Shown here: positions 22,524 through 36,400 of the stretch, piece by piece | Position numbering within the stretch: position 1 is the stretch's first letter | How the letters are laid out: each line of letters begins with the position of its first letter | Source of the DNA: Planococcus citri | Lineage: Eukaryota > Arthropoda > Insecta > Hemiptera > Pseudococcidae | Assembly: GCF_950023065.1 (NCBI RefSeq) | Contig: NC_088678.1 | Coordinates: 79,641,590 to 79,705,589 of the forward strand | Length of the DNA: 64,000 nt | Direction: 5' to 3' | The notes under the pieces: model-generated | Seen by the model: the letters and a program-made list of their open reading frames with translations, nothing else | Told to the model about the DNA's origin: nothing | The model's database searches: none | Translations under genes and position numbers: made by a program

Positions 22524-25470
22524 TTAATCTAAGGAAATCACATTGTCCAGCACATATTTCTAAACAGAAGATTTGAAGTTTTTCCTATGCTCATTGTATT
22601 GATGGAAATTTTCAACTACATATTTTCACCGAGTAAGTAGGTACCTAGTTCCTAATATGTATTGATTTTCTTGAAGCACGTTGTTAGATCGCGCACAGGG
22701 AAACTAACAATTGCAAAAAATCAGACTATAATGAATAACAGCAGAAGAAGCTCACCAAACAATGGAGAATTTTTTCTTGAAAACTTCTCTCCAGAAGCAT
22801 TAGTCTAGAACAGTTGGTTGCACCTACATACTCATTTGAAAGAATGCACTCAAAATGTGTAGGTAAAGTACCTATAGGTTTCTGCCAAACATGACCACCG
22901 AAATCATTACCTAGTTCTCGATGTCATAATTTCGGTAATGTTATAATATACCTAGACAATTAGGCATATTCATCTAACCTGAATTTTCGATTACGATACA
23001 CTACACACTAATCATTGATGTTATTGAATAGTATGTGTGTAATAAATAATAGTTTGATTATTTTTATGTTTGATTTGTAAATTGGCAACACCGCATGATT
23101 TAATAAAAATGAAGTTAACTATCATAAAAAAAATTCGAAAATCTCCATTTGTTTTATTTTATTTATTATTAAAACTTGAAAGGTAGATATTGAACTTTAT
23201 TTTAATACGAATAAGTAGGTACCTAGCTAGGTACATATTTTGTGTTGGGTGCACAATAATACACAACAAACCAAACTTCGAAAAATTTACCCAACAGGTT
23301 AGAAAGACAGATGACCTTGAGAAGCCAGACAGATGACATTGGAAGGTTGAACAGGTAGGTTAATGACCTTCAGAGGCTACACAGGAAGGCTGACGACCTT
23401 GGGAAGTGGCCCACAGGTTTCAAGGCTCCTATAATTGCAAGCCTTCAGCAGGGTCCGATTCTTCCAACACACCTTTCATAAAAGTAGGGTATAAGTATTT
23501 TTTGGGTCCTATATGCCCCGGCAATCGGCTTGTTCAAGAGCCCTATTGCGGCCGCAATACCATTACTCCCGTGTGGGCACCACTGATTGGATTTAAAAAA
23601 TAATAATAATAGGCATGCTTAGGCTACATCAGTTTCCAATACAATCTACATATTTCAGAAAGCAAAATTTACAGCCAATAAAAGTTGACCATGCAAAAGT
23701 TAAACAAGCCAATCGAATACGAAAATTACCCCTAAACAAGTTACAAAGTTCAAATAAACCAAATAAAAATCAAAATTCTGCAGATCCACTCATAAAAAAA
23801 TGAAAAACGAAATTCTCATATCTGATTTTTGAAAAATTTGTTCTGAACAAGTTCGCAAAATTAGAATAATTTTAAAAAAAGGAACAAACAAACAAACAAA
23901 CAAAAGAATGAATGAATAAATAAAACAATAAAATTTTCAAGGTTGAAAAAAAAATAAAAACAGAATTACAAGATAGACTACAAATCGCAGCGAAAATTGA
24001 AAAAGAAGTAAAAACTCGATTTTCAGGGTGTCTAACAAAATTTTCTTCGAAGAAATGCATTACCTACTTTTACATTACTTTTTGCATTAGGTAGGTAGGT
24101 AGGTAGGTAGGTACCATATAAACATCTGTATTCAACCTACCCCCACACACAAAAACTTCATCTTTTTGAAACAGTTGGAATTAACAAGTTGAACCAGTGA
24201 TGGCAAAACTTTTTCATTTCAGTTCAAGTTTTCAGTTTTCGGCTTCAGCTTTCATATCTTGAGGTTCAAAAAAAAAAAATTAAAAAAGATGAATTCCATT
24301 TCTTTTAGGAGTTTTCAAACGCTAATTTGCCACTTGGCAGCAAACATTTTTTTTGTTGGAAATAGATGATTAAATTCAAAGCACTGATCTCGCTGAAACA
24401 AACTTGATGTTCAGGGGCGAAGCAAACAAATTTTACTTGGGGGAGGAGGGGGGGGGGGCGGTACAGATATTGAAAATGCCAGCTACAAAATCGCACCTGT
24501 TTTGATGAATGAAAGAACACTTTTTTTTAAGAGAAGAGTTTGATTTTTTTGGCTTAAAAATTTCAGAATTTGAACAATTTTTTAATAGAAATTTTAGCTC
24601 TAAAAAAGAAAAGCAAAAAAGACCGAGCGAAGTGAGGGCATAAACTCTCAAAATTTTCGTAATTCGAGCAGTAAAAAAAAAAAAAACATTTCACTTCATG
24701 TGAGGAGTTTATTTTTGGATTCAAACATTTTTTTTGAGTTTGAGTCATGGATTTTTAGAAAGTTTAATTTCGAAAAAAACACTCAAGCAACTAGCGTGAG
24801 AGAACCGGCTTTTCGTAGAAAACATGATCGATTATTTTTTTTAAAATAATCGATTAATCGAAAGAGTTTCAGGCCCGACTAATCGATTAATAATCGGCCC
24901 ATCATTACCCATCGAGTTCCTAACAAGAAATAAACTGAGAAATCGTTTGGGTATTAAGATAGACATTAGTGATTATTGCTAAGCAAAACATTTATGCTTA
25001 AAAAAAAATAGGTATACCAAAAACAAAACTGATGAGGAAGTCTGCAAAAGTCTGCAAAAATAACAAAAAAAAATCAACAAAGCCTACCTAAGCTGAAATG
25101 TCAAAGGAACACCTGAACCGATTTTCCATCGAGTTTCTAACAAGAAATAAACTGAGAAATCGTTTGGGTATAAAGACAGACGTTAGTGCTTATTGCTAGG
25201 CAAAATATTTAAAAATAGGTATACCAAAAACAAAACTGATGAGGAAGTCTGCAAAAGGACGCAAAAATGGCAAAAAAAATCACTTAATCTGAAATATCGA
25301 GGGAACGCCTGGACCGATTTTAATAAAACTCGAAATCTCAAAATATCGGCAATACACCAGTCGGGAGGGATAAAGCACTTTGTTCAAAATTTCATAGGTT
25401 TCGAGTTTACTCTGCCACAAAATTGGTACATAAACACATATATATGTATGAATACACGTACCTAGTACCT
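22524..25470. other. OR-B to OR-C spacer: shared 3' flank, minisatellite and microsatellites
   Basis: 22524-23110 is the duplicated receptor 3' flank, with AATAAA-type signals near 23040 and 23101. 23290-23420 holds a degenerate minisatellite of about 25 bp (ACAGATGACCTTGAGAAG type), also present at about 38335-38445. Microsatellites: (ACAA)n near 23885 and (TAGG)n near 24092. 24160-24780 is homologous to 38740-38890 and 40610-41200. 24925-25290 contains a direct duplication of about 230 bp (AGAAATAAACTGAGAAATCG). No gene was recognised. Confidence 0.5.
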
Positions 25471-25477
25471 TGTGGTG

Positions 25478-28400
25478 CCCGGGTCTTTTACCGGCTTTTC
25501 AAAGAAAAGTCAGGTACTGTATTTGTCTCAACTGTGACAGTTTCGGTCCGGAGTAAATTTTCTTTGCGTTTTGGGGTGTTGGGATCATTGTGGGACCATT
25601 AGTTTTTTTTCAGGTTTCCTTAAAGTTTATATATATATAGGCATCGCGGCAGGCTTATGAGCCAATTTTTCAAAATTTCAAAATTTTTAAAATCATTTTC
25701 AATTTCTGTTCTAATTAACTAATTGAAATTCTAATTGCACAGTCATTGAAATATATAATTTATCTGTATCAAGAAATAGAATAAAAAATTTTTGGAGAAA
25801 ATTTTTTCAAAAAAATTTAAAAATTTTTTGAACTATATTGAATTTTGTGAAAGTTGCTTGGTTGTCAAAAAGTCTGAACCACATCAAAATTTTTGGTATC
25901 AACAGTATTCCCATAGAGCTATAAAATGCAGAAAAATCATTAGTCAAATTTATCATCGTGCATACCCAATTTCAACAGGGCTTTGGGTATGCCGACCAGT
26001 ACTTCCTATTCTATAGGCCTCATGTTAGTACTACATCTAGCGAACATCTCTGAGAAACATTTGGTGTGCGCAGCTAACTTTGACAAAACTAGTTTGAAAC
26101 AGGTGGCTGACTTGTTATGTAAGATTAACCTTTACAAAGTGAGCCAGGCTGGTAAACCTACTGGCTCACTTCTTATGCAAGATTAACCCATACATGGGTT
26201 CATAGTCCAGTAACTTTAGCAAAAAAATAGAGGCTATAGTGAATCTCTAGGCGGCAAGCTGATTTTTGGTATACTGGTCCATTTTGATGTCCTGAAAACG
26301 AATCCGAGGAGTCCCCAACTGTCCGAGGTGAGCTTTCCCCCAAATTGTGGATCTTAGCCCCCCAAAATAGGTTTTTGGCCAATATATCGAAAAATATTGA
26401 CTCTAGCGCAAAAATGATCGAAGAATGTTGTTCTACGTTACATTTCCGATCTATTAATATATCAACTGTCTTTCTCCCCCCAAGGGGGGTGGAACTACAA
26501 CCATTCAAAAAAGGGGGGTTTCCTGAAAAATACATAAAGGATATAGGCGCCTGAGGGGGGTGAAATGGTCCCCGAAAGCGTTCGAGTTGATATCAGCATG
26601 GAAGGTGGATCCCATCGAGAAACTTCCGCGTGAAAAATTTCAGATCGGCACCACCTCCCCTTTTTGGGGAACCCCCCTTTTCTGTAATTTCAACACCAAT
26701 TTTCTCAGCCCCATTTCAACCGATTTTGAAAATTTTTCAGTATGTTATGTATATTCATAGTAGGTATCCCCACAAAAATTTTCAACCCCCTCCCCTCATA
26801 TTTACCCCTCAAAATGGTGTGAAAATGTGCCTTGGGGAGGGTTGGGGGTGAAATGGAAATTTCGGGGAAAATAACTAAGTATTAATGAGTAGGGTGTCGT
26901 TTTCTTATGATTCGATACCGCTGAGCACGAATATGACGTCAGATTTTTTGCTACACTCATCTAGCCCTCTCCACAGCACATAGCCCCCACAATTTATACT
27001 ATTTGAAATAAGTTGAAAAACGCTATTTTGAGGAGTAAATATGAGGGGAGGGGGTTGAAAATTTTTGTGGGGATACCTACTATAAATATACATAACATAC
27101 TGAAAAATTTTCAAAATCGGTTGAAATGGGGCTGAGAAAATTGGTATTGAAATTACAGAAAAGGGGGGTTCCCCAAAAAGGGGAGGTGGTGCCGATCTGA
27201 AATTTTTCACGAGGAAGTTTCTCGATGGGACCCACCTTCCATGCTGATATCAACTCGAACGCTTTCGGGGACCATTTCACCCCCCTCAGGTGCCTATATC
27301 CTTTATGTATTTTTCAGGAAACCCCCCTTTTTTGAATGGTTGTAGTTCCACCCCCCTTGGGGGGAGAAAGACAGTTGATATATCAATATATCGGAAATTT
27401 AACGTAGAACAACATTCTTCTATCATTTTTGCGCTAGAGTCGATATTTTTCGATATATTGGCCAAAAACCTATTTTGGGGGGCTAAGATCCACAATTTGG
27501 GGGAAAGCTCACCCGGCACAGTAGGGGACTCCTCGGATTCGTTTTCAGGACATCAAAATGGACCAGTATACCAAAAATCAGCTTGCCACCTAGAGATTCA
27601 CTATTCAATGCTAAAGTTACTGGACTAATATATATATAGGTATTAGTATCCAGACTTGTCAACTAATGAATGGGTTAATTTTACTATACAAGTGGACTGA
27701 CCAACTTGTCAACTATAGTTGACAAGTCATGGGTTAATTTTACTATACAAGTCAACCATGAGTTTTCAGAAACTTCCACCAGAGCGCGCATGGATTAGAA
27801 ATCAATGCGCGAGGACGAACGCAGGGTCTACAGTCAATTTGTAGTGAGTAGAATGTGATGTGCTGGTGGAGATGTATGCAAATACATCGATCCTGAGTGT
27901 ACACGACAACAAATTTGACTTGAAATTTTTCAGTATTTTATTGGCGTATGGAAAATTTAAAAACATCAAAAATTTTTATGCTGTTTAAGCTTTCTTTTGG
28001 TGTCTTAACTTTCTCAAAATTCAAATTACTTTGACTCCATTTTCAAAAATTTTCTTCAAAATTTAGCCTAAAAATCTGATTACTTTTTTCAAAACATAGA
28101 TTTTTTAAATATTAGACTGAATCTGCAAATAAAATTTTAATAAATGATTTAGAACAGAAATTATACCAATTTTAAAATTTTATTCACTTTTCTGCATATA
28201 TGCCAAGCATAGTTGACATGTCTGGTCGCAAGCAAATATATATATATAGCCGCATACAGGTAAACTCATAACGTTTTGTATAAACAGCAATCTCAAGACC
28301 CCTCTATAACTTCGTTGCTGTGCATACGCTCGACGCGTCACCCCATAGGCCTGATAGTACTCGATGTTAGGCCGCGTTATATTCGTTAACTTGATTTTTG

Positions 28401-29192
28401 GGTGACCTGTGGAAAAGTATTTCATTGCCAAAAAATCAATTTTTCAGAAAAGCTTTTTTTTAAAAGTCTCATACGTCTCTGTTTTTCGCAAATGCCTTTT
28501 TAACAAAGCATCCTACAGAAAAATAACCAGCTCTGAGCAGAAAGGAAATTTAATTCTCTACAATTTCCTTCATTGCATTTTTTTCCTAAGATGCATGCTT
28601 TTCCCATAAAATCAATGTTTAGATTGAAAAACACGAAAATTCGGACCTGTATAATCAACTCAAAATTAAAATTCAGCAGTCAAAAATTTATTTTAGACGA
28701 TTTTTGACCACGCCATGTGAAAGAGGACATCTTAAACCACCAAAATCACCAAAAAGAACGTAAAAAACGTAAAAAATGATTCTTGGCAATAAAAACCTTT
28801 TCCTCATATCCTCATACCTAAGAATTAGGTTATGTACTCATTTGAAAATTGAGTCAAAAGTGAAATTGTATAAACAGCAATCTCACGTCCCTGCTCAAAC
28901 TTTGCCAGTAGACTTCCCACACCTTGTAGATTCATATGGCACCTCATCGAAAAGTCACGTCCTAAAAAGGTTACGAGTTTGTCAAAACGTTATGAGTTTG
29001 CTGGTTAATCAAGAAAAAGGTTACGAGATTACCCCCTAGAATATTTATATAAACTTTAAGGAAACCTGAAAAAAAACTAATGGTCCCACAATGATCCCAA
29101 CACCCCAAAACGCAAAGAAAATTTACTCCGGACCGAAACTGTCACAGTTGAGACAAATACAGTACCTGACTTTTCTTCGAAAATCCGGTAAA
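25478..29192. repeat. Outer palindrome arms of a 3.7-kb inverted-repeat region
   Basis: 25478-25640 (GTCAGGTACTGTATTTGTCT, ATCATTGTGGGACCATTAG, CCTTAAAGTTTATATA) is mirrored by 29042-29192 with only a few differences. The enclosed DNA contains a second, larger palindrome (26200-27630), then short repeats around 27650-27765 (GTTAATTTTACTATACAAGT twice, with GACAAGT inversions). 27770-29040 is AT-rich sequence without a recognisable gene. Confidence 0.75.
26200..27630. repeat. 1.4-kb palindrome with about 0.65-kb arms
   Basis: Left arm landmarks CATTTTGATGTCCTGAAAAC, CCCCCAAGGGGGGTGGAAC and GATATCAGCATGGAAGGTGG recur in reverse complement in the right arm (about 27240-27610). The centre lies near 26920. 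Open frames up to 112 codons occur as mirror-image pairs in the two arms, which shows they follow from the duplication rather than being two genes. Confidence 0.85.
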
Positions 29193-29700
29193 AGAATAAC
29201 AAACAGACCTGAGCGATGCGAAGGCTGAAGTTTTTGAAAATTTATAATTATACCTATTATGAAGAAAACAGAAAAGAAAAAATTTTGAACGTTTATTCGC
29301 ATTCCATTTTGGAATATTTGAAAGGGAACATGAGATGTCCAAGCATCACACTTCTATGTAAAAATCTAAAATACTCACCTACTCAGATTCTAAGAAAAAG
29401 GCAAAAAATTCCCCTTGAAAACGTTTTTCTTCTTTTTTTTGATTTTCTCAATTCTGCATTTTCAAAAATTTGTAAGAAAATCGTAAAATGAATTTATCCA
29501 CTCAAAGTTTTGGTTTTAGTTTAGGCTAGTTTACTTTCGTTCAAATTGGATGGTGTGAGGTCAAAAGGTTCCCTTCTCGTAGATAACTTCAACAGTTGCA
29601 TAATAATTATGCAATTTAGAATTCAGAAACTTGAGTTTTTTTTTTCAAGGAAGACCAAGAATTCAGAAACTCGTTAATTTCTACCCCCCCCCCTTGACTC

Positions 29701-30470
29701 GTTCAACCACACGATAGGCCGCTGTTAGCCACTTACATATAACATCCTCGTTAAATTATTAACATCTCTGCGCTTCATTTGTATTATTCATCTAAACTAA
29801 ATGCAAAATTCGAGAATCGGATCCTTGGTAACCAATTTGAAAACAATATTTGCACATCGTATCGCACCTTCGGAGTAATAAGGTTACCTACATCTTGAAA
29901 ATAAAAAATCGATTTCGACATTTTTGCATTTTTTGGGGCTTGGATGACCATTGACGCTCTGCAACAAGAAATTACACTTCCGAGTTGGGTACACTACATT
30001 TATAAATCTTGTTAAAACGTAAATCGCATAACTCAAAATTCCAAATAAATGTAGGTTGGCAACGTGAAATAGATGATTATGATTGGTGGAATGTTATCAT
30101 CTCAGTCCAACAACCGCAATCATCGTGCTATCATTAGTATCATTCAACGAGGCCAGCTAAAACATTAAGCAGAAATTCTGGGGGTACTCTACTCGACATT
30201 TCAGCGCACCCTGTAGGTACTTACTTACACCAACTTACCCCGTAAATTATTAACATCCACTTACCTACATATTCTCCACTCGTGCATTAAGTATTCAACT
30301 AAACAAAATGCAAAATTCAACAACCAGATCCCAGGGAAACCATCGAGAAAACAATATATTCTGCAGGTCGGAAATTACTCGCTCCTTTTTAATTTTTTCA
30401 ATACCTAACGAACTCGGATCCAATTCGGTAGTGTCTAACAACGACGAAAGTGATTGAAAACTCGAACACA
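29701..30470 (+). promoter_or_regulatory. Conserved 5' flank of OR-C
   Basis: This is the long form of the receptor 5' flank, shared with OR-D (41751-42341) and OR-E (48691-49435). It has GTTCAACCACACGATAGGCC, a segment with CATCTTGAAAATAAAAAATC and TTTCGACATTTTTGCATTTT, then CCATCGAGAAAACAATAT and CCAATTCGGTAGTGTC before the ATG. Homology to OR-D extends further upstream (29215-29510 against 41240-41530), which points to a recent segmental duplication. Confidence 0.5.
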
Positions 30471-33400
30471 ATGGAAGTGATCAGAGATGCTAAAAAAGTG
30501 ATCAACCAATTATTTGGAAAAGAGAATATGTTCGGATTCGAGACAACGCTAGCTAATCAGATGTATTTGTTGTACTGCGTCGTCGGTAACGTATATTACA
30601 CCGATAAAATACATCGAAAAACCAAACTGGTATGGTTCTGGTTTGTTTACATAGCATGGTTACCCGCTTTTTTTACCTTCTTATTATACATAGTTTATGG
30701 TAGGCAAACCGGCGACTTGGTGTTGGTGATTTACATGGGATTTTTAGTCGCATTCATGCTGATGGAATCAATTGTGAGGCCCGCAATCGCGGTGTATTGG
30801 TATAGAAACGATATAGAGCAAATGATTTCGATGGCTGATAAAATATTAACAAAAACACCATCAACCGCCCCGCGTACGAGTACATCCGACAAATATTTGG
30901 ATGCAAAAAAAATCATCAGCACTATATTAGTTGAACTTGGAATAATAGTTGTACTGTATGTATCATGCGTTACTCTAGATGTGATATTCTTTTATCGAGA
31001 AGAAAAGATTAAAAACTATATGTACTACCTAGCTCCACTCTTTGGACTTGAACAATTCGCGACATTGGAATTTTATATAGTTTTTCACCTCATTTTGTAC
31101 GGCCTGTCTTGTGGTATATTTATTACTTACACGGCGCACCGACTTATTTGCGTACCTTGTGCAGTAATATGCCATAACGAGGCGCAAAGGATTATTAACG
31201 AGTTGAATTCGTTGAGTGAAGGTACGGACATTAATATCGACACGTACAAAAGTATCGAACCAAAATTCAGATACGTGATCAAAAAATGCATACGAGATAT
31301 AAGCAATCTCAACAGGTAATTTCATTTCATAATTATTACATCGTAGAATTTCAATCTTCAAAAGGGCATTCCCAGGTAAAATAAGTGAAATGCCTTCCCC
31401 ATCCTTGGATTTTTGTCATTTCAATGAAACATTGTTGGGTACCTTTAAAAAAAAAATGTAAGTAGACCCAAAAAATTACCCCACTAAACCTTTCTTGCTC
31501 ACATCCGGGGAGTGGTGGTACAAACTTCAGATTTTGATACAACCAGATACGACATGCAGAGAAAAAAGGTTATGTGAAGGTTGAAGGTGTTGCCTATTTT
31601 GAAAATTGAAGGTGCAAAAAAGGTACGTTTTCAAAATCTAAAAGCCAAAATTCAATTTAGGCCTTCTTACGGGCTCTCCTCATTAGCGTGTCCCCAGCCC
31701 CGAACATTTCAACATTGTTATAGGGGAGCGTGCACAAACGATTAGCACTATTTTCGACTCCCTCCCTTTCGTGGTCGGGGCTGCGTGTCCCTAGTCTCGA
31801 CCAAGGCCTCCTTCAAACACGCCATGAATGAGGGTAAGCACAAACGAAAGTAATCAATGCACAAAAGCCCTGCTAAGGATCACTTTCGGAGGGGGAGGGG
31901 GGTTGCTCAAAAATTGTGCGTTTCGCGAAAAATTCAATTTTTAGCCAACTCACCTTCTCGAATGTGGCCTTCAGAATGGCTCAAACTGTAAATACGCGTA
32001 TACATTTTTGTAATCGTGTATAGTTGGGTTCTTTGCAAATATTCGCGATAAGTTGATGATGCCAAAATGTAGAAAAATATTGTTCCTTAAACTGAGAAAG
32101 TAGGTATTTAGAAACGCGGTGGTGCCAATGCTTAAAATCAGGCGACGCGACGCGGTAGTGTTGCCACCCCGCCCACCCTTGGTTCCAAAGGCGCAGGGAG
32201 TTATATTCCGTAACTATTTCACAATGCTTTTTTGCGATGTTCAAACGCAATTTTCTCAAAAACTATGCGTTTATTCAAAAAAACGCAAGAATACTTTTTT
32301 TCTTATTTTTCAATGACCTTTCAGAATATTTAAGAATAATTTTTGTACGATAAAAATTCGCGAAGTTTCAAGTACCCTGTTTTTTGTCATTTTGGCGAAA
32401 TTGTTGTTCAAGTCTCACTCAAATTTGGAAAGATTGGCCGAACCAATTTTGATGAAATTTGGAATATAGCTTTGATTTGTTATCCATTACTGACTAAGGT
32501 TATAAAATTGTGAATTTTTTGAAAATTGACCCTGCCCCCCCTTTTTGAGCCCCAAAAATTTTCAAAATTGACCCAAAATATCAAAAGGCACTTCCCCATT
32601 ACAAACTTGATGTTCATGCAAAAATTGAGCTTTGTAGCCCAATTACATCAAGCTTGAGTGGAGTCTAAAGATGCTAAAAAATGACAAATTTTGAAAAAAT
32701 GAGGAGTATATTTATCAAAAGTACAACCAAACAAAAGCTGGGATAGATGTACAATTGTACATATATCAAAAGGCACTTCTATGATGTTCAAAGTATATTT
32801 GAACAAAATTTCAGCGTGATTTGTGCCCTATTAAGAAACAGTCAATTTATAATACTAATTTTCGCCATTTCGATTCTTTAGACAAAGCTACAGCTTTGAA
32901 TAAGGCACCAATAACGCTGAAATTTTGTTCAAATACTTATACTTCGAACATCGCAGAAGTGCCTTTTAATATTTTTAAACTAATTGGAGCTTTGGTTTAT
33001 ACGCAATAAATTATTATTATTGCGCTCAATATCAAAATGACTGTTAGATTTAAAGCACAACACGTGTTGGCGTTACAACCTGCCTTGTATGCAGTTGAAA
33101 TGCGCCCGTTGTTAAGCAGCCTAGTTGGCTGCATGATTTAAGCTGCGGATTACCACGTAGTAGTCTCGGATTTGAATCCCACTGGAACCAAAAATTTTTT
33201 TTCTGAGTTTATTTTTTTAAAGCGATTTTGATTTTATTTTCCATGTTTGATTCCAAAGAATAAATTGTGAAGTCACAAAAAAAGACTAATCATAAAAAAA
33301 CGTTGTTTTTCACTTCTTAAAATCGGTCAAAGCGGTTTTTTTTTTAAGTATTTAAAACAAACAAGATACAATATGCTTTTGACTTTTTACCTGAAAAAAC

Positions 33401-36400
33401 CATTGTTTATTTGCACTTCTAGAAATAACGTTTCGCTTTGCTCAGGTTTGTTTAGTTTTCATTTTCAAAATTGTAAATTTTAAAAATTTGACATTCAAAT
33501 TCTAAAATTTTGAAACCAAAAAAATGAACAAATTTCTGAAAATGACATAGTTTTTCACCTCTTGAATTTTTGAACGTTTTTTTTGCACTTGTCTCACTCG
33601 GCTATCTTTTAACCCTTTCCTAAACTAAAAAAAAAATCCATTTAAAAACTGTCGAAAAACAAAAATTCATTATTTAATTTTAAAAATTTGTATTCGCTAT
33701 TCGTCATTCAAGTCATTTTACTTGACAAAATTGGAGTTTTTTCTTTTACTGATCGGCGAATTTTTGGTCACCCCCTCCCCTTCATCTCACTTGAAAACCC
33801 ACTGGTTTTATTCCAGTCAGTTAAATGAAAAATGTCAGGTAATCTTTCCACTCTCTGCATGCTCCCGCCTCAAATGCTATTGTCATTCATTGGATTGAAC
33901 ACTTCATTCCTAATGAACTTACTCCATGAACAAGAGGTACAAATTTTAGTAAGAAAATGTTATGATATCATGGTGGAATTCGCCCTTAAGAAAAACCACC
34001 TACCACTTCACCAGATTAGCCCAGGCAAATAGCAGAAAAAAATGGGTGCACCCAAACATAATTGCAAACAGAGGTTTTTTTGGTGAATATTGTCTAGGGT
34101 GGTGTGCTGAACAACATACTAAAAGTCCCCGCCCCTACCCCACGAGCTACACCCCCCCCCCCCACAGTGAATCAAAGCCCCCCAAAATCAGTTTTTCATC
34201 AAGAGCTCCTGAAATATTGAATTTTGAGTAAAATGAACTCAGTGATCATTTCATCTCCTCCCCAATACCTATTAAATGAGCTATCGACCAACTCCCCAGC
34301 CTCAAGGTGGGGTGGCGCTACGACCCCTCAAAGTAACGTGATTTCAATAATTTTACGTTTTATGATTTGAGATTTTTAAACTGTTCTAATTGATAAAATG
34401 AAGTCAAACTTGGGGAATGGGATTCTTTTGGGAGCTAGAGTTGACCTTTGGAGGGGGGAGGGTCAAAGTTGAAAATTACAGAAAGGTCATTTTTTTGGAG
34501 GAGCATAACATGACCCCAAATAGATGAAAAGGGTCCAAAATCAATACCATCGGACAGTACCTTATCTGTGATCAACATATCCAAATTTCAGCTTCCTAGG
34601 TCATCCCCACCCCATTTAATGCGGAATTAAGCTAAAAATCCATTTATTTTGCCCCTTAAAGGAGTGGGGATGACCATGGAAGCTAAAATTTGGATATGTT
34701 GATCACAGATAGGGTTCTGTCCGATGGTATGATTTTGGACCCTTTTCATCCATTTGGGGTCATGTTATGCTCCTCAAAAAAATGACCTTTCTGTAATTTT
34801 CAACTTTGACCCTCCTCACTCCAGAGGTCAACTCTAGCTCCCAAATGAATCCCATTCCCCAAGTTGGACTTCATTTTATCAATTAGAACAGGTTACAAGT
34901 CCCGAATCATAAAATGTAAAATTAGGTACCTATTGAAATCACGTCACTTTGAGGGGTGGTCGTAGCGCCACCCCCCTCGAGGCTGGGGAGTTGGTCGATA
35001 GCTCATTTGATAGGTATTGGGGAGGAGATGAAATGATCACTGGGCTCATTTTACTCAAAATTCAATATTTCAGGAGTTCTTGATGAAAAACTGATTTTGG
35101 AGGGGCTTGGATCCACTGTGGGGGGGGGTGTAGCTCGTGGGGTAGGGGCGGGGACTTTTATATGTATAGTAAGTTATTCAGCACACCACCATAGATAATA
35201 TTCACCAAAAAAAATTTGTTTGTAATTATGTTTGGGTCAAATTGCATATTAACTGGGCTAGATGGTATGAGACAAACTATGAAACAGCTAATGAGCCAAG
35301 AATTTGGGGCGTTCAGATCCCTCAAATAAGTTTAATAATTTAACCTGACCCTGGAGTCTGGAAGATTTGTCAGCTCCCAAATTTTTGGCTCATTAGCTGT
35401 TTCATAGTTTGTCTCATACCATCTGGTGAAGTGGTAGGTGTGGTGATTCTTAGGGGCGGATTCCACCATGATATCATAACATTTTCTTACTGAAATTTTT
35501 ACCTCTTGTTCATGGAGTAAGTTCATTAGGAATCGGGGAGAGGGCGGGGTGTAATTCTTTTTTGAAGAGTTTTTCTGGAGGATTTCAAAAATTCCAGAAA
35601 AATCGCCAAAAATTTGAGAAACTTTTTGGAATTTTTAAAATTGGCAACAATGACCAAAAAATTGGCACCATTTAGATACGTTCCAAATTATTTTCTCAAA
35701 TTGAGTAAAGATATCTTTCAATATTTTGGCATCATTAATGCGAAATGTTTGCGAAGAAGTTCGTTTAACACGGATATGAACTTATATTTACAGTTGAATC
35801 CTTCTAAGACCACACTCCAGGAGGTGGGTTGCCTGAAAATTGAACTTTTATTCGTGAAAGGCTCAATTTTTGAAGAACCCCTCCTCATCCAATGTGGCCG
35901 TTAGGAAGGTCCTGCTGCAAATCTAACTTCATATTCATGTTCAGCGAGATTGATCCAAATGATAACAATACCCATATTGTCAATTTTCTTTCGCCCCAAC
36001 ATTGGGCAAAGGGATAGCCATTAGCCATGGGCTCAAAATGGCGATGTCGTAACATGAGAAACACATTTTTGAGTGTTTTCCGAGTTTTTCAAAATGACCA
36101 ACCGCAGGAGGAAATTTTTGAAACCCAACAATGTTTCATCAAACTTTCAAAAATCCGAGACAGGTGCATTTCACTTATTTTACCCAGAAGTACCCTTTGT
36201 TACCAAGTTACTTACACGAATTTCTTATACAATGATCACTGCTTTTTTAATCGATTGTAGGTAATAAAAATTAAATCACGAATTAAGCGCAATGAAAACA
36301 CCTGGATAAGTTAATATCCTTTTATCGTTCAACTAAAATAATACAAATTATTAATCGGAAGTCGACTTTCAACAGATTCATTTCAACCTACAGAGGCTTT

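Noticed and set aside
26200..27628. Apparently duplicated small genes on opposite strands (101-112 codons)
   Set aside because: They are mirror images created by the palindrome, rich in runs of P and G from poly-C/G tracts, with no domain.
33090..33200. Functional tRNA gene
   Set aside because: Only the B box is close to consensus and no acceptor stem could be paired; kept only as a weak SINE-like call.
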